DNA of 23,082 nucleotides, taken from the NCBI GenBank assembly GCA_030040395.1, contig JASHTU010000041.1:1-23082 (forward strand), in the 5' to 3' direction. The DNA comes from Acidobacteriaceae bacterium (GTDB taxonomy: Bacteria; Acidobacteriota; Terriglobia; Terriglobales; Acidobacteriaceae). The notes beneath the pieces were generated by a model that made no database searches, had not been told where the DNA came from, and saw nothing but the letters and a program-made list of their open reading frames with translations. Below, piece after piece: positions 16,371 through 23,082 of this stretch. Each line of letters starts with the position of its first letter. Within the stretch, counting starts at the first letter, position 1. A program made the position numbers and the translations under genes.

Positions 16371-17405
16371 ATGAAGCGATTTTCAACCGCAATTCTTGCA
16401 ACGGGGATCGTAGCTCTTAGCTCCGGGACAATGCCGGCAGTTTCCCGGGCGCAGATGAGTCCGGGAAACATACAGCCCGTCCAGGCAAGCGGTCTGGACG
16501 ATGTGCGTCATGCGCAGACGCAGTTGCCTGAGTCAAGATTGCCGCCAGGAACGGAGGCGGCTCCGGAGGACATTGCGCGGATTCCCATGGTTGCCGGCGA
16601 TCTCTTAGGGATACAGGTGTTTGACGCGCCCGATCTTTCGGGGCCCTACACCGTGGACGCCGCAGGCAATTTGACCCTTCCCCTCGTCGGAAAGATTCAT
16701 GTTGCGGGCCTTACGCTTGCAGAGAGCCAGGCAGAGATTGTGGAAGCGCTAAAGTCCGGTGGCTATATCTTGAAACCGAGCGTGAGTATTACCGTCCAGC
16801 AATATGTGCCCACTTATGTGACAGTTCTCGGCGAAGTACAAAGTCCAGGGCGATTTCTGCTCTTGGCTTCGCATCCCTTGCAGCAGGTTCTGGCGATGGC
16901 GGGAGGTCCCACGCTTCTGGCTACGGGCGTAGTTGAAATCAAAAGGAAGACGGAAGGGACAGAGGAAAAGATCGACCTTAAAATCAACCCCGGTTCGACG
17001 GCGGATGCGGCCCGAGAAACTGAAATCCTTCCCGGCGATGAGATCAGTTTGCCACGTGCGGGAGTGGTCTATGTGTTAGGCGGCGTTTTTCGCCCCGGTG
17101 GTTACGTGATGCAGGAAGATGGCCATCTGAATCTCCCTCAAGCCATTGCTCTCGCTTCCGGAACCACCATGCAGGCGTCCATCCATTCCATGCGGGTGCT
17201 GCGGCGCGGCACGGACGGATCGCTGGAGGAAATTGACGTGGACTACAGGCGCATGATGGCGGGAGAGGTTCCGCCACTGCCACTCCAGCCTCAGGATGTT
17301 GTGTATGTCCCCATTAGTAAGGCCAAGGCGGCCTTGAGTGGAGGGGCCACCAGCATTCTGGGAGCTGCGTCGTCAGCCGCCATCTACAGCGCTAGCGCTC
17401 ATTAA
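16371..17405 (+). CDS. Polysaccharide export protein, Wza/OtnA-like with SLBB domains
   Basis: A 344-residue periplasmic/outer-membrane polysaccharide export protein. It has a Sec signal peptide (MKRFSTAILATGIVALSS..., cleavage near SRA-Q at residue 27) but no lipobox Cys, unlike E. coli Wza. The Poly_export domain runs from about residue 75 (MVAGDLLGIQVFDAPDLSGP, GNLTLPLVGKIHVAGLTLAE) to 145, followed by two SLBB repeats starting at VTVLGEVQSPGRF and VYVLGGVFRPGGYVM. ATG 16371 has AAAGGAG 8 nt upstream, preferred over a GTG at 16317 that would spoil the signal peptide. It lies directly before the Wzc-like gene, the standard partner in a Wzx/Wzy-type export channel. Confidence 0.9.
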   Translation: MKRFSTAILATGIVALSSGTMPAVSRAQMSPGNIQPVQASGLDDVRHAQTQLPESRLPPGTEAAPEDIARIPMVAGDLLGIQVFDAPDLSGPYTVDAAGNLTLPLVGKIHVAGLTLAESQAEIVEALKSGGYILKPSVSITVQQYVPTYVTVLGEVQSPGRFLLLASHPLQQVLAMAGGPTLLATGVVEIKRKTEGTEEKIDLKINPGSTADAARETEILPGDEISLPRAGVVYVLGGVFRPGGYVMQEDGHLNLPQAIALASGTTMQASIHSMRVLRRGTDGSLEEIDVDYRRMMAGEVPPLPLQPQDVVYVPISKAKAALSGGATSILGAASSAAIYSASAH

Positions 17406-17455
17406 GTGCACCGGAGTCCTCAAGGCAGAAGCCAAAGGGAAACTGTGCGACCGCC

Positions 17456-19768
17456 GTGGCGAAGACGTTCTTGTCACTGCAAGAAAGTGTGAATCAGCTC
17501 ATGTCTGAATCTTCTGAATTCCAAGAGAAAACCCAACTTCTCCGGCCTTCGGGGCCTGACCTCCCGTTCTACCGCCATCCTCCCGAGGGCGAATCGGATG
17601 TGTTTCTGTTTTCTTTGTGGCGCACCATGATGCGCCGGCGGGTGCTGCTAGTCTTCACTTTTCTCGGCATCGCGTCGCTAGGGATTTTTGCGTACATGAT
17701 GTCGCCGACGCGGTATGAATCGAAAGCTGAGCTGTCATATTCCTTCGACAGTTCGGACTCGCTCCAACTGAATGATGAAACTCTGGGCTCACTGGGGTCG
17801 AACGACTCCGCAACAAAACTCGCCACTCAGGCGGAAATCCTGAAAAACCGAGATCTCACCCTCGATGTCGTGGCCCGGCTCGACTTGGCTCGGAACCCGG
17901 AGTTCAATAAGGGCGCAAACGCGTCCCTCAACTCAAGCAATTTAAGTCCCCTCGACCAGGCAAGGATGGTGGGGACCTTCGCGCGCCGGTTGTCAGTCCG
18001 GGTGGTTCCCAAGACTTACCTCGTGACGGTGGCATTTCGAAACAGCTCGCCCCAATTAGCGCAAGCCATTCTTACCGAACTGCTCCACGAGTATGTGCAG
18101 CGGAATTTTGAGGCTCGGTACCTCGATACCCAACAGTCGGCAGACTGGCTGCAAAAGCAGGTTGACGGTTTGCGCACCGACGTCGAGGGTAAGGAACGGC
18201 GGCTGGTTCAGTTACAGCAACAGAATGGACTGCTGCTGATGGGCATGCCGATGGGCCAAGGCGGGGGTGACGATTCGGGGCAGTCAGGGTCTCTGGAGAC
18301 TACTGCTTCGGTTCGGCTCGATCAGGTGATTAAAGCCTACGTTGCCGGCCAGGCGGATCGGATTAACAAGGAGGCGATGTATCGCGCTTCACTCACCGGC
18401 GATCCGGAGATGCTCGCTTCCATTATGCCGGAAAGCAAAATCGTCTCCCTGCGCCAGGAGCAGGTGGCCCTCAACGGAACGTTGGCTTCGCTGACCAGCG
18501 AATTTGGACCGCAGTGGCCGGCCGTAAAGGCGGCCAAGGAGCAACTTGCCGAGGTCAACGAGGGGATCCATAAAGAAGTCGCGAACCTGCAAGAACAGTT
18601 GCGGGAACAGTACATGGCGGCGCAGCGAGGAGAGGATCTGCTTCAGAAAAGCGAGCAAGCGGCGGAAGCGGACGCGTTTAAGCAAATTGGGGCTGCCGCC
18701 GAACTTGTCGCTCTGCAGGAAGAGGTGGAATCGGGACAACGACTTTATGAGGATCTGGAAAGGAAACTTAAAGAATCCAGCGTCCTCGCCGGTTTGAAGT
18801 CGACCCAAGTCGATATTGTCACAAAGCCGGATATCGCGGCTCACCCGGCTGAGCCGGATCCCATGATCTTTGGCATCGTGACCTTCTTCCTCGGTTCAGT
18901 GGGTTCCATTTCGGCAGCAGTGTTGCGTGAGCGCGCGGACAGAACCTTGAAGAACCTATACGAGGTTGAGGAAGCGATTCGGGTGCCCGTCCTAGGTCAA
19001 GTGCCGCATCAGGCCTCAACGCACCTGCTGGCCAACCAACTTCAGACCACGCGGTTTCTGCCTACGCCGGTGATTCTTTCCATCGTTCACGACAACCCCA
19101 AATCCCGGTTCACCGAGTCTTTCCGAAGCTTGGCTTCATCCCTGCTTTTGTCTTCCACGCAGCGTCCGAAGGTGATTCTGGTGACTAGCGCTCTGCCCGG
19201 GGAAGGAAAGAGCAGCATATCTGTGGGACTGGCGGCAATTCTCACGCAAAAAAAAGCGCACGTCCTGCTGGTGGAAGCCGATATGAGGAGGCCAGTGCTT
19301 CAACGATCCCTGCAGTCGATCGATGGGTCGATCGGACTCGCCACGCTGCTTTCAGGGAGTTCAAGTTTCGAACAATCCATTTGTTGTCCGCTTGAAATGC
19401 CAATGTTGACGATTCTTCCCGCCGGCCCGATACCGCCATATCCAGCGGAACTTCTCGATTCAAAGCTTATGACGCACCTCTTGGAGCGCGCGCGCACGGA
19501 ATTCGATTTTGTCATTGTCGACACTCCGCCATTGCTCTCTGTCTCGGATGCGCTTCCACTAACAGTGCTTGCCGACTCGGTCCTTCTCGCCGTGCGTAGC
19601 CGTCTGACGCGGCTACACGCGCTGGTGGACACCTATCATCTCCTGCTCCGTTCGGGAAGGTCGATTTCGGGAGTGGTGCTAAACGACGTAGCCGATCTTG
19701 ACGGAGGGCAGTACTACTATGGCTCCTACGATAACTATTATGGAGAAACGACTAACTCCCAAGCGTAA
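17456..19768 (+). CDS. Wzc-like polysaccharide co-polymerase / tyrosine autokinase
   Basis: A 770-residue inner-membrane protein combining a Wzz-type chain-length domain with a BY-kinase. A first transmembrane segment (VLLVFTFLGIASLGIFAYMM) lies near residues 63-82, a long coiled-coil-rich periplasmic region follows, then a Pro-containing second membrane segment (DPMIFGIVTFFLGSVGSI) near 470-490. The cytosolic kinase shows Walker A SALPGEGKSS (~579), Walker A' LLVEADMRRP (~604; usually DADLRRP) and Walker B FDFVIVDTPP (~683). It ends in a Tyr-rich tail (QYYYGSYDNYYGE), the autophosphorylation cluster expected of active BY-kinases. It would set chain length and drive export with the preceding Wza-like protein, 50 bp upstream. 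GTG 17456 is the longest start but has a poor ribosome site; GTG 17489 or ATG 17501 are alternatives. Confidence 0.9.
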   Translation: MAKTFLSLQESVNQLMSESSEFQEKTQLLRPSGPDLPFYRHPPEGESDVFLFSLWRTMMRRRVLLVFTFLGIASLGIFAYMMSPTRYESKAELSYSFDSSDSLQLNDETLGSLGSNDSATKLATQAEILKNRDLTLDVVARLDLARNPEFNKGANASLNSSNLSPLDQARMVGTFARRLSVRVVPKTYLVTVAFRNSSPQLAQAILTELLHEYVQRNFEARYLDTQQSADWLQKQVDGLRTDVEGKERRLVQLQQQNGLLLMGMPMGQGGGDDSGQSGSLETTASVRLDQVIKAYVAGQADRINKEAMYRASLTGDPEMLASIMPESKIVSLRQEQVALNGTLASLTSEFGPQWPAVKAAKEQLAEVNEGIHKEVANLQEQLREQYMAAQRGEDLLQKSEQAAEADAFKQIGAAAELVALQEEVESGQRLYEDLERKLKESSVLAGLKSTQVDIVTKPDIAAHPAEPDPMIFGIVTFFLGSVGSISAAVLRERADRTLKNLYEVEEAIRVPVLGQVPHQASTHLLANQLQTTRFLPTPVILSIVHDNPKSRFTESFRSLASSLLLSSTQRPKVILVTSALPGEGKSSISVGLAAILTQKKAHVLLVEADMRRPVLQRSLQSIDGSIGLATLLSGSSSFEQSICCPLEMPMLTILPAGPIPPYPAELLDSKLMTHLLERARTEFDFVIVDTPPLLSVSDALPLTVLADSVLLAVRSRLTRLHALVDTYHLLLRSGRSISGVVLNDVADLDGGQYYYGSYDNYYGETTNSQA

Positions 19769-19844
19769 CCAGCGCGCTTTCCTTATTCCGATACGCCGGC
19801 GCTTCCGTGTCGATCATCGGCATCAATAAACCAGCGTACTCTAG

Positions 19845-20897
<1,053 letters not shown>

Positions 20898-21457
20898 ATC
20901 CACGCTATATCCGGCCAACCGCTAAATTGACCGCGTGTTCCTAGGGCGTGTTTCATGTGCGCCGTGAAAGGCGCTGGTCAGCAGTGAGTGCAAGTCCCAT
21001 CCGGGAACTGGATCGCTGCACCCGGTAGCAATCGAAGCGGTGGTGGAGGTAAGGAAGCCGCCGGAGCCTTCGGTGTAGAGGGTCGCAGAGGCGACCTGGC
21101 GAGTCTGTAGGCTGTAAGGGTCTAAACGCTGTGCAGGCCGCGAAACGTTCGATGCAGGAGCTGACACGTCTTGAATCGTGGGAAATCCGAAGTGGAAATG
21201 GGGGTACGAGCGATCAGCCCTTTCCGTCCTGCCGGGGTATTGGCGATGGCATGCAGACATAAGGGGGTCAGACGCAACACGGGAAGCCCCCAGCGGTGAT
21301 TGCTGTATTGATCAACCGGAATCTCGTGAGAGAAAGGCCGGGCCGTTTGGGGTGTCGGGGAGGATCATAGTACCGATGAATCGGGGTAACTCCGGGGGAG
21401 GGAAGGAGCCTCAGTTGGAAGTAGACGCAAGAAGTGACGAAGAAGGAGGGATTGGCG

Positions 21458-22790
21458 ATGAGCCTAGCAACCCTGGAAAGTGTTCAGAAGTTACAGATAG
21501 CGTTGCACGACAAAGCGAAGAAATCGCCCAATTTTCGTTTCTATGCACTAACTATATGACAAGGTGTGCCGAAAAGACGTGTTGACATTTGCCTACGCCT
21601 GCTCGAAAGCCAACGGCGGAGCAGCCGGAGTGGATGGACAGACGTTTGAGGACATCGAGGCATATGGGGTGGAGCGATGGTTGGACGAACTGTCGCAAGA
21701 GCTGAAATCTCGAACATATCGACCACTTGCTGTGCGGCGGGTCTGGATACCGAAGCCGGACGGGAAGACGCAGCGGCCGCTAGGAGTGCCCGTTATCCGA
21801 GATCGCGTCCCGATGATGGCGGTGGTTTTAGTTCTTGACCCCATCTTCGAGGCCGATCTCCAGCCGGAACAGTATGCCTATCGGCGCGACCACAGCACAC
21901 TGGACGCGGTAAGGCGCGTCCACAAGCTGATCAACACCGGACATGTCGAAATCGTTGATGCAGATCTTGCCTCCTATTTCGATTCTCTTCCGCATTCCGA
22001 GCTTTTAAAGTCGGTGGCTCGCCGGGTCGTCGACGGAGCCATGCTACGCCTGATCAAGATGTGGCTGACAGCGCCAGTCGAGGAAACGGATGAGAAGAAA
22101 AGAAAGCATCGGAATACGCGCGACCGGGATGAAGGTCGGGGATCGCCGCAGGGCTCTCCGATCAGCCCGCTGCTCAGCAATCTCTACATGCGCCGGTTCG
22201 TGTTGGGGTGGAAGAAACTTGGGCACGAGCGACGTCTGGGAGCGTCCATAGTCAACTACGCCGATGAGCTGGTGATCTGCTGCCGGGGCCGGGGTGAAGA
22301 AGCTCTGGCCGCGATGCAGGTCATGATGACCAAGCTGAAGTTGACGGTGAACGAAGCCAAGACGCGGGTTGCCAAGCTGCCGGAAGAAAAGTTCGATTTT
22401 CTGGGATACACGTTTGGTCGATGCTATTCACCGAAGACGGGACGAGCCTATTTGGGCACGGCGCCGCCGAAGAAGCGCGTCATGCGCATCTGTGCGGTGA
22501 TTAGCATCGAGACCGGGCAGACCAAACTCCTGCTGGAGCCGGAAAAGGTGGTGGCAAGGCTCAACCGGATTATGAACGGATGGGCTAACTACTTCTGCCT
22601 TGGCCCAGTCAGCAAAGCCTATCGGGTTATCGAACGACATGCCCGCCGGAGGTTTCGTCAGTGGCTGTGCAGAAAGCACCAACTTAAGTGGCCGGCGATC
22701 CACCGTTTTCCGGATCGCTACATCGACCACCGACTTGGTCTGGTCCGTCTATCACAGCGGACAACCAGCTTTTCGTGGGCGAAGTCGTGA
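21458..22790 (+). pseudogene. ltrA: Group II intron reverse transcriptase/maturase, frameshifted
   Basis: ATG 21458 follows a strong AAGGAGGG and starts MSLATLESVQKLQIALHDKA..., reaching FRFYAL before a duplicated ACTA (21547-21550, 21551-21554) shifts the frame into a TGA at 21557. Removing one copy joins it exactly to YDKVCRKDVLTFAYACSKAN and the rest of a ~442-residue protein. RT blocks are all present: NGGAAGVDGQTF, PLGVPVIRDRV, VDADLASYFDSLPH, GSPQGSPISPLLSNLYM, then NYADELVICCRG, FDFLGYTFGR, and a maturase X domain (LNRIMNGWANYFCLGPVS). No HNH endonuclease domain follows. The catalytic YADD is YADE (GAG codon 22266-22268). The downstream fragment keeps an open frame of ~408 codons, but it lacks the N-terminus and proper start signals. 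Confidence 0.88.
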
Positions 22791-23082
22791 TACTTCCTCC
22801 GTGAGCCGGATGCGGGAAATCCGCATGTCCAGGTTCGACGAGCGGGATGTGGAAACGGAGCATGAAGCGGCTAATGAGGCGCCGGCAAACGAAAGGGCCG
22901 GAAACGGCTAGGTGGCTTCTAAACCACCGCGCCACATCTCGACTCTCCAAACACCGCCTCAGCGTGATCCAGAAACAGGCGATGTAGAAGAAGGCGTAGT
23001 AGGTGGAGAACAGATGCTCGCGACGAACCAAAAGTCGGCGGAACTGACCGAGCCAGGCATTGGTTCGCTCCACGATCCAGCG
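22684..23082 (-). CDS. IS5-family transposase, C-terminal part (partial, hybrid 3' end)
   Basis: The frame enters from the window edge and reads RWIVERTNAWLGQFRRLLVR, then REHLFSTYYAFFYIACFWIT and LRRC, the conserved C-terminal block of IS5-type DDE transposases (the ERTNAWLGxFRRL segment includes the catalytic Glu). Homology ends near 22948. After that the frame runs through the antisense of the intron's 3' region to a stop at 22684, adding about 88 foreign residues. Without the intron the protein would probably end a residue or two after LRRC, near the IS end at 20945-20957. The 5' part is outside the window, so whether the element still moves cannot be judged. Confidence 0.7.
   Translation of the reverse strand, partial: RWIVERTNAWLGQFRRLLVRREHLFSTYYAFFYIACFWITLRRCLESRDVARWFRSHLAVSGPFVCRRLISRFMLRFHIPLVEPGHADFPHPAHGGSITTSPTKSWLSAVIDGPDQVGGRCSDPENGGSPAT
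22803..22836 (+). ncRNA. Group II intron domain V
   Basis: The 34 nt starting GAGCCGGATG and ending GTTC lie 13 nt after the maturase stop, where domain V is expected. The AGC catalytic triad is intact and the lower stem GAGCC/GGTTC forms, but an A (22831) is bulged out between GGTTC and TCC, and the terminal loop is one base short of the usual GNRA tetraloop (GGGAAATCC). Confidence 0.7.

Larger units (their letters stand above)
20957..22945 (+). mobile_element. Group II intron, apparently inactivated
   Basis: A ~2-kb retroelement RNA. The 5' boundary is clear: GTGCGCC at 20957 fits the GUGYG rule, followed by ~500 nt of structured noncoding RNA (domains I-III), an internal RT/maturase frame (from 21458, domain IV) and a domain V at 22803-22836. 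The 3' boundary is uncertain within roughly 22935-22948. The exon just upstream, GTTTC(AT), can pair with GAAAC at 21142-21146 in domain I as IBS1-EBS1. It is inserted about 12 bp inside the end of an IS and oriented opposite to the transposase, so splicing could not repair transposase mRNA. The maturase frame is broken and domain V is irregular, so both mobility and splicing are doubtful. Confidence 0.85.
20945..23082 (-). mobile_element. IS5-like insertion sequence, 3' end, interrupted by a group II intron
   Basis: The right part of an IS whose transposase is on the minus strand and continues past the window edge. CTAG (20941-20944) followed by GGGCGTGTTTCAT looks like a 4-bp target duplication (CTAG is typical of the IS427 group of IS5) and the outer end of a terminal inverted repeat. 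The transposase C-terminus lies at about 22946-23082. Between them sits the group II intron. The matching left end, expected as the inverse sequence followed by CTAG, would be to the right of the window. Family is inferred from the transposase tail. Confidence 0.55.

Noticed and set aside
21564..22790. Calling the RT a normal 408-residue protein starting at 21564
   Set aside because: The conserved N-terminal RT residues lie upstream in another frame behind a strong ribosome site; the ACTA duplication explains the break.

Overview
The window looks like a chromosome segment from a GC-rich, diderm, aerobic bacterium. The best guess is Acidobacteriota (Terriglobia-like). Reasons: an UpxY/NusG-like antiterminator heading a Wza/Wzc exopolysaccharide locus, a heme A synthase, a phosphoketolase/acetate kinase pair, and decayed IS1380 and group II intron DNA, a mix familiar from that phylum. 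This placement is inference; there is no rRNA or tRNA gene here to confirm it.

Layout. (1) 239-2410: an L-fucose/L-arabinose isomerase-family sugar isomerase is followed by a 'graveyard': the last ~97 codons of an MFS transporter, then the 3' end of an IS1380-type transposase with an in-frame stop. (2) 2728-9116: a 2-oxoglutarate/Fe(II) prolyl-4-hydroxylase-like oxygenase (+), heme A synthase ctaA (-), an HXXEE membrane protein (+), and the xfp-ackA pair (-), which turns sugar phosphates into acetyl-phosphate and then acetate plus ATP. An imperfect ~109-nt palindrome lies between xfp and ackA. (3) 9429-11474: a class II CCA-adding-enzyme/poly(A)-polymerase-like protein whose usual DxD metal site reads ExE and which carries a long acidic and then Lys/Ala/Pro-rich tail. 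(4) 11856-13721: a Wzi-family outer-membrane protein on the minus strand.

(5) 14151-20897: an exopolysaccharide locus on the plus strand. A good sigma-70-type promoter, a CRP-like palindrome just downstream of it and a leader that can pair with the Shine-Dalgarno site precede upxY. Then come a 549-bp gap with tandem repeats and two hairpins, a TetR regulator, a Wza-like export protein, a Wzc-like co-polymerase/tyrosine kinase, and a PseB/CapE-type UDP-GlcNAc 4,6-dehydratase. UpxY would promote read-through, TetR would regulate, Wza/Wzc (with Wzi divergently) would export and anchor polymer, and the dehydratase would make a deoxy-amino-sugar precursor. No glycosyltransferase is in view.

(6) 20941-23082: immediately after the dehydratase lies the end of an IS5-like element (transposase C-terminus on the minus strand, running off the window). 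A group II intron (about 20957-22945, plus strand) is inserted a dozen bases inside that end. The intron looks dead in three independent ways: a 4-bp ACTA duplication frameshifts its maturase/RT ORF, the RT motif YADD reads YADE, and domain V has a shortened loop plus a bulged base.

The observations most worth checking are the altered-active-site nucleotidyltransferase with the histone-H1-like tail, the unusual upxY leader, and the nested, decaying intron-in-IS.
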